DNA of 64,000 nucleotides. It comes from Pectobacterium parmentieri. Lineage in GTDB: Bacteria > Pseudomonadota > Gammaproteobacteria > Enterobacterales > Enterobacteriaceae. The stretch is from positions 3,782,001-3,846,000 of the forward strand of contig NZ_CP015749.1 of NCBI RefSeq assembly GCF_001742145.1. The letters are read 5' to 3'. The translations under genes and the position numbers were made by a program. The notes below the pieces were generated by a model that was not told the origin of the DNA, made no database searches, and saw only the letters and a program-made list of their open reading frames with translations. Within the stretch, counting starts at the first letter, position 1; the number at the start of each line of letters is the position of its first letter. Shown one piece after another: positions 7,453 through 21,366 of the stretch.

Positions 7453-8478
7453 ATGAAAAGAATAGTGATTTCTACTCTGGTTGCTGGCGCGTCACTCTTT
7501 GCCGCCATCAACCAAGCCCATGCTGGTACAACGCTGGATGCCATTCAAAAGAAAGGATTTGTGCAATGTGGCATCAGCGATGGCTTGCCCGGTTTTTCCT
7601 ATGCGGATGCCAACGGGAAATATTCTGGTATTGATGTTGACGTGTGTCGTGGCATTGCTGCCGCCGTATTTGGCGATGCCAATAAAGTCAAATACTCGCC
7701 GCTGACGGCAAAAGAACGCTTCACTGCACTGCAATCCGGCGAAGTTGACGTGCTATCACGCAACACTACCTGGACTTCCTCCCGCGACGGCGGCATGGGT
7801 ATGCTCTTTACTGGCGTGACTTACTACGACGGTATTGGCTTCCTGACGCACAATAAGGCGGGCTTGACCAGTGCGAAAGAGTTGGATGGCGCAACCGTCT
7901 GTATTCAGGCCGGCACCGATACCGAATTGAACGTCGCTGACTACTTCAAAACCCATAAAATGCAGTACACCCCTGTCACGTTCGACCGTTCTGATGAAAG
8001 TGCCAAAGCACTGGAATCCGGCCGTTGCGATACCCTGGCATCAGACCAGTCGCAACTCTATGCACTGCGTATCAAGCTGAGCAAACCTGCTGAATTCATC
8101 GTTCTGCCAGAAGTCATTTCCAAAGAACCGCTGGGCCCAGTCGTACGCCGTGGTGATGAAGAGTGGTTCTCTATCGTCCGCTGGACACTGTTCGCCATGC
8201 TAAATGCAGAAGAGATGGATGTGACCTCGAAAAATGTCGACCAACTGGCAGCAAAACCCACCACGCCAGATATGTCACACCTGCTTGGCCATGAAGGCAG
8301 CTACGGTAAAGACCTCAAATTACCGAACGATTGGGCCTTCAAAATCATCAAACAGGTCGGTAACTACGGCGAAGTCTTTGAACGTAATGTCGGCATGGGC
8401 AGCGAGCTGAAAATTAAGCGCGGCCTGAACGAACTGTGGAACAAAGGCGGGATCCAGTACGCGCCAGCGGTACGTTAA
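7453..8478 (+). CDS. aapJ: General L-amino-acid ABC transporter, substrate-binding protein AapJ
   Basis: Periplasmic binding protein (341 aa) of the Aap broad-specificity L-amino-acid uptake system. It has a signal peptide ending near INQAHA/GTTLD. The family-typical mature start TTLDAIQKKGFVQCGISDGL and SRNTTWTSSRDG are present, as is the C-terminal LNELWNKGGIQYAP. Of two in-frame ATGs (7447 and 7453), the second has an AGGA at good spacing. It is first in the order J-Q-M-P, the same as in rhizobia, and is separated from aapQ by an intercistronic hairpin. Confidence 0.93.
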   Translation: MKRIVISTLVAGASLFAAINQAHAGTTLDAIQKKGFVQCGISDGLPGFSYADANGKYSGIDVDVCRGIAAAVFGDANKVKYSPLTAKERFTALQSGEVDVLSRNTTWTSSRDGGMGMLFTGVTYYDGIGFLTHNKAGLTSAKELDGATVCIQAGTDTELNVADYFKTHKMQYTPVTFDRSDESAKALESGRCDTLASDQSQLYALRIKLSKPAEFIVLPEVISKEPLGPVVRRGDEEWFSIVRWTLFAMLNAEEMDVTSKNVDQLAAKPTTPDMSHLLGHEGSYGKDLKLPNDWAFKIIKQVGNYGEVFERNVGMGSELKIKRGLNELWNKGGIQYAPAVR

Positions 8479-8493
8479 TTATCAGAACAACCC

Positions 8494-8516
8494 GGGTGCA
8501 GTGTATTGCTGCACCC
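8494..8516 (+). promoter_or_regulatory. Intercistronic hairpin between aapJ and aapQ
   Basis: 8-bp arms GGGTGCAG (8494-8501) and CTGCACCC (8509-8516) start 16 bases after the aapJ stop, without a T run. This fits an mRNA-stabilising or partial-attenuation structure that keeps binding protein in excess of the membrane components. Confidence 0.6.
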
Positions 8517-8544
8517 CTCAGTGCCCCCGTATCGAGGTTTCAGC

Positions 8545-9723
8545 ATGCTACAACGCCCAACCGTAAAAGGTGATTTATCACTGACTAATCCAGCGGTGCG
8601 CGCCTGGCTGTATCAAATTATCGTTGTGATCGCGGTATTGGCTATCGCAGCCTACCTGTTGCACAACACAGTAACCAATCTGGCACAAAGAGGCATTACC
8701 TCTGGCTTCGATTTTCTGAATAAAAGCGCCGGCTTTGGCATCGTCCAACACCTGATTGACTATCAACAAGGCGATACCTACGCCCGCGTGTTTCTTGTCG
8801 GTCTATTCAACACGCTTTTGGTTTCGGCATTGTGCATCGTATTCGCTTCTATTCTCGGCTTTACCATTGGTCTTGCTCGACTATCCGACAACTGGTTATT
8901 ACGGAAAATATCCAATATTTACATTGAGATATTCCGTAACATTCCGCCGTTATTGCAGATCTTCTTCTGGTATTTTGCTGTGCTGCGGAATCTGCCGGGC
9001 CCACGCCAGTCAATCAGTGCGTTTGATATCGCGTTCCTCAGCAACCGAGGTTTTTATCTGCCATCCCCCGAGATGGGGCCGGGCACCGCTGCGTTTTTTC
9101 TTTCTCTACTGATTACACTGGTGGTGACATGGGCCGTCCTGCGGCGTAATCAGCGCTATCACGCGTTAACCGGTCAGGTGCGTAGAACCTGGCCGCTGAC
9201 GTTGGGCTTGTTGCTTGTCCTGTGCGCACTCAGCCATCTGATTTTTGGCCCTGCTTTTCACTGGGATGTGCCGGAATTAAAAGGATTCAACTTCCGCGGC
9301 GGTATGGTGTTGATCCCTGAACTCGCCGCATTGACTGTTGCACTCTCGGTCTACACCTCATCGTTTATCGCCGAGATTATTCGTTCTGGTATCCAATCAG
9401 TTTCTCATGGTCAACATGAAGCGGCGCGCTCTCTTGGCTTACCCAATCCCGTGACGCTGCGTAAAGTCATCCTTCCCCAGGCGTTACGCGTCATCATTCC
9501 ACTGCTGACCAGCCAGTACCTCAACATTGTGAAAAATTCATCCTTGGCTGCTGCGATTGGCTATCCCGATATGGTGTCACTGTTCGCGGGAACCGTGTTG
9601 AATCAGACGGGTCAGGCTATCGAAACCATCGCCATTACCATGTCGGTCTACCTCATTATCAGCCTGCTGATCTCGCTGCTGATGAATCTGTATAACCGCA
9701 AGATCGCGTTAGTCGAACGCTAA
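8545..9723 (+). CDS. aapQ: General L-amino-acid ABC transporter permease AapQ
   Basis: Inner-membrane permease (392 aa) that pairs with AapM. Like other AapQ proteins it is much longer than HisQ-type permeases because of an inserted hydrophobic region between FRNIPPLLQIFFWYFAV and the coupling loop. The cytoplasmic EAA-type loop is EAARSLGLPNPVTLRKVILP. The ATG at 8545 is used because it follows CGAGG at normal spacing and opens at the conserved LQRPTVKGDLSLTNPAVR; the frame is open 13 codons further upstream. aapM follows after 9 bp. Confidence 0.93.
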   Translation: MLQRPTVKGDLSLTNPAVRAWLYQIIVVIAVLAIAAYLLHNTVTNLAQRGITSGFDFLNKSAGFGIVQHLIDYQQGDTYARVFLVGLFNTLLVSALCIVFASILGFTIGLARLSDNWLLRKISNIYIEIFRNIPPLLQIFFWYFAVLRNLPGPRQSISAFDIAFLSNRGFYLPSPEMGPGTAAFFLSLLITLVVTWAVLRRNQRYHALTGQVRRTWPLTLGLLLVLCALSHLIFGPAFHWDVPELKGFNFRGGMVLIPELAALTVALSVYTSSFIAEIIRSGIQSVSHGQHEAARSLGLPNPVTLRKVILPQALRVIIPLLTSQYLNIVKNSSLAAAIGYPDMVSLFAGTVLNQTGQAIETIAITMSVYLIISLLISLLMNLYNRKIALVER

Positions 9724-9732
9724 GAGGACGTC

Positions 9733-10827
9733 ATGACGATGAACCATTCTACGCAAGACCGTCAACCGCCTCTGCTCAGATCGATCCAGTGGGCGCGGCG
9801 TAATCTTTTCTCAAGTATCAGCAATAGCCTGTTAACGCTGTTTTGCCTCTGGCTGCTGTGGGTTGCCATACCGCCGCTGCTCAACTGGACAATCTTTCAG
9901 GCTAACTGGATCGGCACAACGCGCAATGACTGTACGCGTGACGGTGCCTGCTGGGTCTTCATTCATGCCAGATTTGGTCATTTCATGTATGGACTATATC
10001 CGGCAACGGAAGTCTGGCGCATTAACTTTGCACTCGCTATCGGACTGCTCAGTATCCTGCCGATGTTCCTGAAAACCATTCCTTATCGCGGGCGTTACAT
10101 TGCCGTCTGGACAGTGGCTTACCCACTCATCGCCTGGTGGCTGCTTTACGGTGGTTTTGGCGGGCTCAGTCGAGTGGAAACCTACCAGTGGGGCGGATTA
10201 ACGTTAACGCTGATTATCGCCGCGGTGGGTATCGCTGGTGCACTACCGCTTGGCATCCTACTCGCGCTAGGCCGTCGTTCCACACTGCCGATTGTCCGTA
10301 TGCTGTCCGTTGTATTCATCGAATTCTGGCGTGGCGTACCGTTAATCACCGTACTTTTTATGTCATCCGTGATGCTGCCGCTGTTTTTAACGGAAGGCAC
10401 CACGATCGACAAACTGCTCAGGGCATTAGTTGGCGTGATTTTATTCCAATCCGCTTATGTCGCCGAGGTAGTTCGCGGTGGCTTACAGGCACTTCCTAAA
10501 GGACAGTATGAAGCCGCTGAATCTCTGGGCTTAGGCTATTGGCGCATGCAGGGGCTGGTCATTCTCCCCCAAGCGCTAAAAATGGTTATTCCAGGACTAG
10601 TGAATACCATTATTTCGCTCTTTAAAGACACGAGCCTGGTGATCATCATCGGCCTTTTCGATCTCTTCAGCAGCATCCAACAGGCAACCGTCGATCCCAC
10701 CTGGCTGGGCATGTCGACGGAAGGCTATGTCTTCGCCGCCATGGTCTATTGGATTTTCTGTTTCAGTATGTCGCGCTATAGCCAACATCTTGAAAATCGT
10801 TTCAACACCGGACACAAGTCACACTGA
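9733..10827 (+). CDS. aapM: General L-amino-acid ABC transporter permease AapM
   Basis: Second inner-membrane permease subunit (364 aa) of the Aap system. The C-terminal half is a HisM-type permease with the motif [20 protein letters not shown] and the coupling loop [20 protein letters not shown]. The N-terminal half carries the AapM-specific extra membrane segments and a periplasmic loop with TRDGACWVF. An AGAGGACG ribosome-binding site precedes the ATG. It is flanked tightly by aapQ and aapP. Confidence 0.94.
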   Translation: MTMNHSTQDRQPPLLRSIQWARRNLFSSISNSLLTLFCLWLLWVAIPPLLNWTIFQANWIGTTRNDCTRDGACWVFIHARFGHFMYGLYPATEVWRINFALAIGLLSILPMFLKTIPYRGRYIAVWTVAYPLIAWWLLYGGFGGLSRVETYQWGGLTLTLIIAAVGIAGALPLGILLALGRRSTLPIVRMLSVVFIEFWRGVPLITVLFMSSVMLPLFLTEGTTIDKLLRALVGVILFQSAYVAEVVRGGLQALPKGQYEAAESLGLGYWRMQGLVILPQALKMVIPGLVNTIISLFKDTSLVIIIGLFDLFSSIQQATVDPTWLGMSTEGYVFAAMVYWIFCFSMSRYSQHLENRFNTGHKSH

Positions 10828-10835
10828 GGCCATCC

Positions 10836-11597
10836 ATGAATCAGACTGCATTAACTCAATCAACCGATCACATGATTACCTTAGAGAGTGTGAATAAGTG
10901 GTACGGACACTTTCATGTACTGAAAGACATCAATTTGCAGGTCAGACAGGGGGAAAGAATTGTGCTCTGCGGCCCTTCAGGCTCGGGCAAATCGACCACT
11001 ATACGCTGCATTAATCATCTTGAAGAACATCAGCAGGGGCGGATTGTTGTTGACGGTATTGAATTGAATAACGATTTACGCAACATCGAAAAAATTCGGA
11101 CTGAAGTTGGCATGGTATTTCAGCACTTCAATCTGTTTCCACACTTAACCGTATTACAGAACTGCACGCTAGCACCATGCTGGGTTAGGCACATGCCGAA
11201 GAAAGAAGCGGAAGAGTTGGCCATGCACTATTTGGAACGAGTACGCATCGTCGCACATGCCCATAAGTTTCCGGGCCAACTATCTGGAGGCCAGCAGCAG
11301 CGCGTGGCAATCGCACGGTCGCTGTGCATGAAGCCCAAGATTATGCTGTTCGACGAACCGACGTCCGCACTGGATCCTGAAATGGTGAAAGAAGTGCTAG
11401 ATACTATGCTGGGGCTGGCACAGGATGGAATGACGATGCTATGTGTAACGCATGAGATGGGGTTTGCAAAAACTGTAGCTGACAGAGTGATCTTTATGGA
11501 TCAGGGAGAGATCGTAGAACAAGCACCACCGGATATCTTCTTTTCTAGTCCCCGCTCAGAACGCACGCAGTCATTTCTTTCACAAATCCTGCACTAA
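10836..11597 (+). CDS. aapP: General L-amino-acid ABC transporter ATP-binding protein AapP
   Basis: Cytoplasmic ATPase (253 aa) that drives the AapQM channel. Walker A is GPSGSGKST, the Q-loop lies in [13 protein letters not shown], the ABC signature is LSGGQQQR, Walker B is [14 protein letters not shown], and the switch His is in CVTHEMGFA. It is closely related to GlnQ and ArtP. It is last in the operon and followed by a terminator hairpin. It is also a candidate energiser for the nearby binding protein and permease that lack an ATPase. Confidence 0.96.
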   Translation: MNQTALTQSTDHMITLESVNKWYGHFHVLKDINLQVRQGERIVLCGPSGSGKSTTIRCINHLEEHQQGRIVVDGIELNNDLRNIEKIRTEVGMVFQHFNLFPHLTVLQNCTLAPCWVRHMPKKEAEELAMHYLERVRIVAHAHKFPGQLSGGQQQRVAIARSLCMKPKIMLFDEPTSALDPEMVKEVLDTMLGLAQDGMTMLCVTHEMGFAKTVADRVIFMDQGEIVEQAPPDIFFSSPRSERTQSFLSQILH

Positions 11598-11609
11598 TGC
11601 AGAACAATC

Positions 11610-11639
11610 AGCCTGCGTATCTGCGCAGGCTTTCCTCTG
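11610..11639 (+). terminator. aap operon terminator
   Basis: AGCCTGCG (11610-11617) pairs with CGCAGGCT (11624-11631), followed by the pyrimidine-rich TTCCTCT. It lies 13 bases after the aapP stop. Confidence 0.75.
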
Positions 11640-11746
11640 CATCACCAGTATGATGGTTCTCACCGCTCGCACTGTGCGGAGCAGACTGCCATTCATACCG
11701 AATCATTGGGCAGTTACCTAAAATATCCACTCAAATTTCTCATAGC
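11640..11746. other. Intergenic region between aap and the rRNA operon terminators
   Basis: Spacer between the aap terminator and the convergent rRNA-operon terminators. I see no gene or clear signal in it. Confidence 0.5.
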
Positions 11747-11775
11747 AAAAAGCCCCTGTCTTTCGACAGAGGCTT
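11747..11775 (-). terminator. rRNA operon 1 distal terminator (T2 position)
   Basis: AAAAGCC.CTGTC-TTTC-GACAG.GGCTTT forms a strong stem with a UUUCG-type loop. Read on the minus strand it ends in a T run. It occupies the position of rrnB T2 in E. coli. Confidence 0.8.
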
Positions 11776-11787
11776 TCCACTTGTTTG

Positions 11788-11798
11788 ATGCCTGGCAG
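11788..11798 (-). repeat. Duplicated 5S 3'-end fragment
   Basis: ATGCCTGGCAG repeats the terminal 11 bases of the 5S gene at 11956-11966 and is likewise followed (minus strand) by ATCAAA and a terminator. It marks an old duplication of the 5S tail plus terminator. Confidence 0.65.
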
Positions 11799-11802
11799 TT
11801 TA

Positions 11803-11880
11803 TGGCGGGCGTCCTGCCCGCCACCCTCCGGGCCGTTGCTCCGCAACGTGCAAATCCGCTCCCGGCGGATTTGTCCTACT
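11803..11880 (-). other. T1-T2 spacer hairpins
   Basis: Three consecutive stems (GGCGGGC/GCCCGCC, GTTGC/GCAAC and AAATCCG/CGGATTT) closely match the E. coli rrnB T1-T2 spacer. Confidence 0.6.
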
Positions 11881-11912
11881 CCAGAGAGCCCTCACCGACA
11901 AACAACAGATAA

Positions 11913-11948
11913 AACAAAAGGCCCAGTCTTTCGACTGAGCCTTTTGTT
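11913..11948 (-). terminator. rRNA operon 1 terminator T1
   Basis: AACAAAAGGC and GCCTTTTGTT arms flank CAGTC-TTTC-GACTG. This is nearly the E. coli rrnB T1 sequence and lies 8 bases beyond the 5S gene. Confidence 0.93.
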
Positions 11949-11955
11949 CTATTTG

Positions 11956-12075
11956 ATGCCTGGCAGTTCCCTACTCTCACATGGGGAAGCCCCACACTAC
12001 CATCGGCGCTACGGCGTTTCACTTCTGAGTTCGGCATGGGGTCAGGTGGGACCACCGCGCTATCGCCGCCAGGCA
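11956..12075 (-). rRNA. rrf: 5S ribosomal RNA (operon 1)
   Basis: 120 nt, bounded by the complementary ends TGCCTGGCGG and CTGCCAGGCAT, identical in layout to E. coli 5S rRNA. It is the third rRNA gene of the operon, 137 bp after 23S. Confidence 0.98.
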
Positions 12076-12212
12076 AATTCTGTTTCATTCCAACCGTCAT
12101 ACCCAAGTCGCTTTCGCTTCTCATCAGTACAACCATCAGAACCAATCTCTGAACAAGCTGAACATCAAAATCTATAAGTCTTTCATCACCCACAAAACAC
12201 CTTCGGTGTTGT

Positions 12213-15120
<2,908 letters not shown>

Positions 15121-15354
15121 TCACAACCCGAAGGTGTCTTGAATAAATCAAGGTCACGTTCGCGCTGCGATTATTTGAGAGACTCATTGACAGACTGATG
15201 CATCACGACGCACCCGAAGGTCATCGTGTTTTCTCAGCCGTCATGTTTCAATTTTCAGCTTGTTCCAGATTGTTAAAGAGCAATATCGTAAACATGACTC
15301 CAAAGAATCATCTTTAAGATATTCGGTGATAATGTCTTTCACTCATTATCGGAT
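15121..15354 (-). other. Spacer between tRNA-Glu and 23S, with boxA
   Basis: Internal transcribed spacer. A boxA element, TGCTCTTTAACAA, lies at 15270-15282 on the minus strand and recruits the Nus antitermination complex ahead of 23S. I see no difference from the equivalent spacer of operon 2. Confidence 0.85.
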
Positions 15355-15430
15355 TGGCGTCCCCAAGGGGATTCGAACCCCTGTTACAGCCGTGAAAGGG
15401 CAGTGTCCTAGGCCTCTAGACGATGGGGAC
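15355..15430 (-). tRNA. gltT: tRNA-Glu (TTC), operon 1 spacer
   Basis: 76 nt including encoded CCA. 5' GTCCCC pairs with the acceptor 3' strand GGGGAC. The anticodon loop CTTTCAC gives anticodon TTC, and the T-loop GTTCGAATC is present. It is the single tRNA in the 16S-23S spacer, as in E. coli rrnB and rrnE. The symbol is by analogy with E. coli spacer tRNA-Glu genes. Confidence 0.97.
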
Positions 15431-15570
15431 ACGAAAAATCCGTACCGAATCAGAAATTCGGCACTATCGCGTCAGCATGAGTCTACACTCATGACATCAA
15501 CAGGTGCGCTTGCTCAGTATTTTCATCAGACAATCTGTGTGAGCACTTCACTTAACACACATCTTTTTGG

Positions 15571-17113
<1,543 letters not shown>

Positions 17114-17263
17114 AAGATTTGTTTGATTTGCTGAACTCGTCAGCGATGCTCAAAGAATTAAAACTGTTTATTCGTAATGAATTTCACTGTTGTTCACTCT
17201 TCAAGACTTTTTATATCGTTAAGATACGGTCTTGTGAGTGCCCACACAGATTGTCTGATTATA

Positions 17264-17276
17264 TTGTTAAAGAGCA
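17264..17276 (-). promoter_or_regulatory. rRNA leader boxA (operon 1)
   Basis: Minus-strand TGCTCTTTAACAA is the canonical rRNA leader boxA for NusB/NusE binding and antitermination. Confidence 0.9.
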
Positions 17277-17312
17277 GTGCGTTGCGGTCTTATCCGCTTC
17301 GCGAGGTGGCGT

Positions 17313-17340
17313 ATGTTACGCTTATCACCTTCAGAGTCAA
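17313..17340 (-). promoter_or_regulatory. rRNA operon 1 promoter P2
   Basis: On the minus strand, -35 TTGACT (17335-17340) and -10 TAACAT (17313-17318) are separated by 16 bp. Confidence 0.75.
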
Positions 17341-17413
17341 CGTTTATTTTAAAGCGTTTTCTCTTTCTTTATCGACCCGGTTGTGAGTCACAGCGCCGTG
17401 TCGATGGAGGCGC

Positions 17414-17441
17414 ATTATAGGGACTTCTCGACCTGCCGCAA
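17414..17441 (-). promoter_or_regulatory. rRNA operon 1 promoter P1
   Basis: On the minus strand, -35 TTGCGG (17436-17441) and -10 TATAAT (17414-17419) have the rrn-type 16-bp spacer and the GCGCC discriminator. An A/T-rich stretch at 17442-17460 fits an UP element. Confidence 0.85.
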
Positions 17442-17558
17442 TAGGTATTTTAAAGAAAAATGACTGTTTGCTGCATTCCACAGCAAAACCCCACCTTATA
17501 CCTATTTTTGCACAAACTTATCCACAGAAAGCATTCTACTCAAAAATTGACGAGCATC

Positions 17559-17580
17559 ACGCAAACGTTTTCGCTACAAT
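17559..17580 (+). promoter_or_regulatory. PurR operator and -10 of the purHD promoter
   Basis: ACGCAAACGTTTTCGC (17559-17574) matches the PurR consensus ACGCAAACGTTTTCNT and abuts the -10 hexamer TACAAT (17575-17580). Hypoxanthine- or guanine-bound PurR would block RNA polymerase here. The -35 element is not distinct. The remaining leader to 17717 has no other signal. Confidence 0.85.
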
Positions 17581-17717
17581 TCACCCCATTCAAAATCGTC
17601 GTATTTTTGCGAACGCTAACTGAATATTTCTCTTTATTCCGCAATCATTGCTCTGACAAAGACGATATTCACATACCGTTCTTTACTGACTACCCAAATC
17701 CAGGGGATAACACCATC

Positions 17718-19307
17718 ATGCAACAACGTCGTCCAATTCGCCGCGCTCTGCTCAGCGTTTCTGACAAAGCAGGTATTGTCGAATTTGCTCAAGCTCTGTC
17801 CCACCGTGGCGTCGAGCTCCTTTCAACGGGCGGAACCGCCCGTTTGCTGGCTGATGCTGGCTTAGCCGTGACAGAAGTCTCCGACTACACCGGTTTCCCG
17901 GAAATGATGGATGGGCGAGTAAAGACCCTGCACCCGAAAGTACACGGCGGCATTCTGGGACGGCGCGATCAGGATGATGCGATCATGGCGCAGCACGACA
18001 TCAAGCCGATCGATATCGTTGTTGTGAACCTGTACCCGTTTGCTCAGACCGTCGCCCGTGAGAACTGCACGTTAGAAGATGCCGTTGAGAACATCGATAT
18101 CGGTGGCCCGACGATGGTACGCTCCGCCGCCAAGAACCATAAAGACGTCGCTATCGTGGTTAAGAGCAGTGACTACAACACTATTATTAATGAAATCGAC
18201 GCCAACGAAGGTTCATTGACCTACGAAACCCGTTTCGATTTAGCCATTAAAGCCTTCGAACACACCGCCGCATATGACAGTATGATTGCCAACTACTTTG
18301 GCGCACTGGTTCCGCCTTACCACGGTGATACCGATAAGCCATCTGGCCACTTCCCGCGCACGTTGAACCTGAACTATATCAAAAAGCAGGACATGCGCTA
18401 CGGCGAGAACAGCCATCAGCAAGCGGCCTTCTATATAGAAGAGAATATTCGCGAGGCCTCGGTCGCCACTTCTATACAGTTACAAGGCAAGGCGCTGTCT
18501 TATAACAACATCGCCGATACCGATGCTGCACTGGAGTGTGTGAAGGAATTTGCCGAGCCAGCCTGCGTTATCGTTAAACACGCGAATCCGTGTGGTGTCG
18601 CGATTAGCGGCTCAATTCTTGATGCCTACGAACGCGCCTATAAAACCGACCCGACATCCGCATTCGGCGGCATTATCGCCTTCAACCGCGAACTGGATGA
18701 AGAAACGGCACAGGCCATCATCAGCCGTCAGTTTGTCGAAGTCATTATTGCGCCATCCGCCAGCGAGGCTGCTTTGAAGGTTACCGCAGCCAAACAAAAC
18801 GTGCGTGTCCTGACCAGCGGTAGCTGGCTGCAACGCGTTCCGGCTCTGGACTTCAAACGCGTCAACGGCGGTTTGTTGGTACAGGATCGCGATTTGGGTA
18901 TGGTCGATGCGTCTCAACTGCGTGTCGTGACCGAGCGCCAGCCGAGCGAGCAGGAATTACGCGATGCCCTCTTCTGCTGGAAAGTGGCTAAGTTCGTTAA
19001 ATCCAATGCGATTGTGTACGCACGTGACAACATGACCATCGGGATAGGTGCCGGTCAGATGAGCCGCGTTTACTCCGCGAAAATCGCCGGAATCAAAGCG
19101 GGCGATGAAGGGCTGGAAGTCAAAGGTTCCGCCATGGCCTCCGATGCATTCTTCCCATTCCGCGATGGTATTGATGCCGCCGCTGCCGTTGGCATTACCT
19201 GCGTGATCCAACCGGGCGGCTCTATCCGTGATGATGAAGTCATTGCCGCCGCCAACGAACACGGCATTGCGATGATCTTTACCGACATGCGCCACTTCCG
19301 CCATTAA
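17718..19307 (+). CDS. purH: Bifunctional AICAR formyltransferase / IMP cyclohydrolase
   Basis: Catalyses the last two steps of de novo IMP synthesis: formylation of AICAR by 10-formyl-THF, then ring closure. The N-terminal MGS-like cyclohydrolase domain has LLSVSDKAG and [11 protein letters not shown]. The C-terminal transformylase domain has the catalytic Lys-His in [10 protein letters not shown]. Starting at the ATG of MQQRRPIRR, after AGGGGAT, gives 529 aa as in E. coli. The frame is open 86 codons upstream through the promoter and PurR box, so that extension is not coding. purD follows after 17 bp. Confidence 0.97.
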   Translation: MQQRRPIRRALLSVSDKAGIVEFAQALSHRGVELLSTGGTARLLADAGLAVTEVSDYTGFPEMMDGRVKTLHPKVHGGILGRRDQDDAIMAQHDIKPIDIVVVNLYPFAQTVARENCTLEDAVENIDIGGPTMVRSAAKNHKDVAIVVKSSDYNTIINEIDANEGSLTYETRFDLAIKAFEHTAAYDSMIANYFGALVPPYHGDTDKPSGHFPRTLNLNYIKKQDMRYGENSHQQAAFYIEENIREASVATSIQLQGKALSYNNIADTDAALECVKEFAEPACVIVKHANPCGVAISGSILDAYERAYKTDPTSAFGGIIAFNRELDEETAQAIISRQFVEVIIAPSASEAALKVTAAKQNVRVLTSGSWLQRVPALDFKRVNGGLLVQDRDLGMVDASQLRVVTERQPSEQELRDALFCWKVAKFVKSNAIVYARDNMTIGIGAGQMSRVYSAKIAGIKAGDEGLEVKGSAMASDAFFPFRDGIDAAAAVGITCVIQPGGSIRDDEVIAAANEHGIAMIFTDMRHFRH

Positions 19308-19324
19308 TTCTGGAGCTGACCGAA

Positions 19325-20611
19325 ATGAACATTTTAGTAATTGGTAATGGCGGACGCGAGCACGCGCTAGCGTGGAAAGCTGCACAGTCACCGCTGGCAA
19401 AACAGGTTTATGTTGCTCCGGGAAACGCGGGCACCGCGCTTGAACCCGCGCTGACCAACATCGATATCGCCGCAACCGATATTCCGGCGTTAGTCGCCTT
19501 TGCCCAGGAAAACCACATCGATTTAACCATCGTTGGCCCAGAAACGCCGTTAGTTATCGGGGTTGTGGATGCGTTTCAGAGCGCAGGTCTAAAAATCTTT
19601 GGCCCGTCACAGGCCGCAGCACAATTAGAGGGTTCTAAGGCCTTTACTAAAGATTTTCTGGCACGCCATAACATCCCGTCGGCGGAATACCAGAATTTCA
19701 CCGAAGTGGAACCAGCGCTAGCCTATGTACGCAGCAAAGGCGCACCTATCGTCATCAAGGCAGACGGATTAGCCGCAGGTAAAGGCGTGATTGTTGCCAT
19801 GACGTTGCAGGAAGCCGAAAACGCCATTCAGGATATGCTGGCAGGTAATGCATTCGGCGATGCCGGACACCGTATCGTGGTAGAAGAGTTCCTTGATGGT
19901 GAAGAAGCAAGCTTCATCGTTATGGTGGACGGCAAGAATGTGCTACCGATGGCAACCAGTCAGGATCATAAACGCGTTGGGGATAAAGATACGGGCCCGA
20001 ATACTGGTGGTATGGGCGCTTATTCGCCAGCACCGGTCGTGACCGATGAAATCCACCAGCGCGTGATGGATCAGGTTATTTGGCCGACCGTGAACGGCAT
20101 GGCCGCAGAGGGAAATACCTACGTTGGTTTCTTGTATGCCGGTCTGATGATTTCTGCCGATGGCCAACCAAAAGTGATCGAATTCAACTGTCGCTTTGGC
20201 GATCCAGAAACACAGCCAATTATGCTGCGCCTGCGCTCCGATCTGGTGGAACTGTGTCTGGCAGGCTGTGACGGAACGTTGGGTCAGAAAGATTCAGTCT
20301 GGGATGAACGTCCGTCTCTGGGCGTGGTATTGGCCGCAGGCGGTTACCCATCTGACTACAATACCGGCGATGTGATTTCTGGTTTACCGCAGCAGGATGC
20401 AGAAGATGGCAAAGTTTTCCATGCTGGCACCAAGCTGAATGGGATTAATGTCGTTACCAACGGCGGGCGAGTACTGTGCGTCACAGCATTGGGTAATACC
20501 GTGGCTGAAGCACAACAACGCGCGTATGAAATAGCCGCAGGTATTCAGTGGCAAGAGGTATTCTGTCGCAAAGACATCGGCTACCGTGCCATTGAGCGCG
20601 AGCAAGCCTGA
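19325..20611 (+). CDS. purD: Phosphoribosylamine-glycine ligase (GAR synthetase)
   Basis: Second step of de novo purine synthesis: ATP-dependent joining of glycine to phosphoribosylamine. It is an ATP-grasp enzyme of 428 aa. Visible features are the N-terminal GNGGREHALAWKAA, the ATP-binding KADGLAAGKGV, HKRVGDKDTGPNTGGMGAYSP, and FNCRFGDPETQ with metal ligands. It is co-transcribed with purH and ends at a terminator. Confidence 0.97.
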   Translation: MNILVIGNGGREHALAWKAAQSPLAKQVYVAPGNAGTALEPALTNIDIAATDIPALVAFAQENHIDLTIVGPETPLVIGVVDAFQSAGLKIFGPSQAAAQLEGSKAFTKDFLARHNIPSAEYQNFTEVEPALAYVRSKGAPIVIKADGLAAGKGVIVAMTLQEAENAIQDMLAGNAFGDAGHRIVVEEFLDGEEASFIVMVDGKNVLPMATSQDHKRVGDKDTGPNTGGMGAYSPAPVVTDEIHQRVMDQVIWPTVNGMAAEGNTYVGFLYAGLMISADGQPKVIEFNCRFGDPETQPIMLRLRSDLVELCLAGCDGTLGQKDSVWDERPSLGVVLAAGGYPSDYNTGDVISGLPQQDAEDGKVFHAGTKLNGINVVTNGGRVLCVTALGNTVAEAQQRAYEIAAGIQWQEVFCRKDIGYRAIEREQA

Positions 20612-20652
20612 TTAGAGATGGTCCGATAACGATTGTCTGATAAATACTGAAG

Positions 20653-20675
20653 CCCGGAGAAATCCGGGTTTTTTA
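20653..20675 (+). terminator. purHD terminator
   Basis: The CCCGGA-GAAA-TCCGGG stem is followed by TTTTTT, 41 bases after purD. It sits next to the convergent yjaH stop at 20679. Confidence 0.92.
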
Positions 20676-20678
20676 TAG

Positions 20679-21362
20679 CTATGGCTGCCACTGGCAGACG
20701 TCATCTTCCACTACTAGCAATAGCTGTGTTCCTTCTGGTGCTTCCAGCCACGCCACGTTTAGCGGACGTGTGGCATGCGTTTTTTGCTGCGCGATCCATT
20801 CACGCGAGTCGTTGTCAAAGTCAGGGCGAACCACCGTGCCGTCACAAGACTGCACCGGCCCTTCCAGCCATTTCCCTTGCTTTAACACCACCTTGCCTGC
20901 ACGCAGGACATCGCTCAATTCCAGCATGCGCTTAGCATCAAACTGGTAGAGCGCGACATCATCATCGGAAACCGATTCACGTCTTTCGGCAAGCTGCCGC
21001 TGCATAAAGCTGACGGTTCCATCTTCAGCAAAGCGTAAGCGCATATCTTCTTGTTGTGCACCGAGCTGATTACGCTGTATTTCGCGTAGTTTATCCTGCT
21101 GGAATGTATAGCGAGTCACCACGAGAGCATTGCCCTGAAGCGGGTTATACACGGTGGTCAGCGCCGTCGTATTCTGCGCATCATCCTTACGCCAGATACG
21201 CACGATGCCACGATCGGCAACGTAACCGCTGGAGAAAACGTCCGGCGGTGCAGTGCGGCTACTGCAGGCTACCACTGAAATAAGTACGAGGCCTGCGCCA
21301 CATAAACGTCGTAAAAGCAAAAGGGGCGAAAACGCCCCTCTGCTTAAACCTTTAACCGGCAT
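20679..21362 (-). CDS. yjaH: DUF1481-family putative lipoprotein YjaH
   Basis: Putative lipoprotein of unknown function in the position of E. coli yjaH, downstream of hupA. A lipobox SVVAC follows a hydrophobic stretch (LCGAGLVLISVVAC), so outer- or inner-membrane anchoring is expected. The ATG at 21362 gives 227 aa, but its first codons (RGAFSPLLLL) are encoded by the hupA terminator hairpin. A TTG at 21320 would start at MLLRRLCGAGL, yield a better signal peptide and lie past the hairpin. The true start is therefore uncertain. Frame and identity are otherwise sound. Confidence 0.8.
   Translation of the reverse strand: MPVKGLSRGAFSPLLLLRRLCGAGLVLISVVACSSRTAPPDVFSSGYVADRGIVRIWRKDDAQNTTALTTVYNPLQGNALVVTRYTFQQDKLREIQRNQLGAQQEDMRLRFAEDGTVSFMQRQLAERRESVSDDDVALYQFDAKRMLELSDVLRAGKVVLKQGKWLEGPVQSCDGTVVRPDFDNDSREWIAQQKTHATRPLNVAWLEAPEGTQLLLVVEDDVCQWQP
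21313..21339 (-). terminator. hupA terminator
   Basis: On the minus strand AGGGGCG-TTTT-CGCCCCT is followed by TTTGCTTTT, 28 bases after hupA. It lies inside the 5' end of the longest yjaH frame. Confidence 0.85.
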
Positions 21363-21366
21363 GGGC

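Noticed and set aside
17460-17717. 86-codon N-terminal extension of purH
   Set aside because: It runs through the PurR box and -10 element, and the 529-aa form from 17718 matches E. coli PurH exactly in length.
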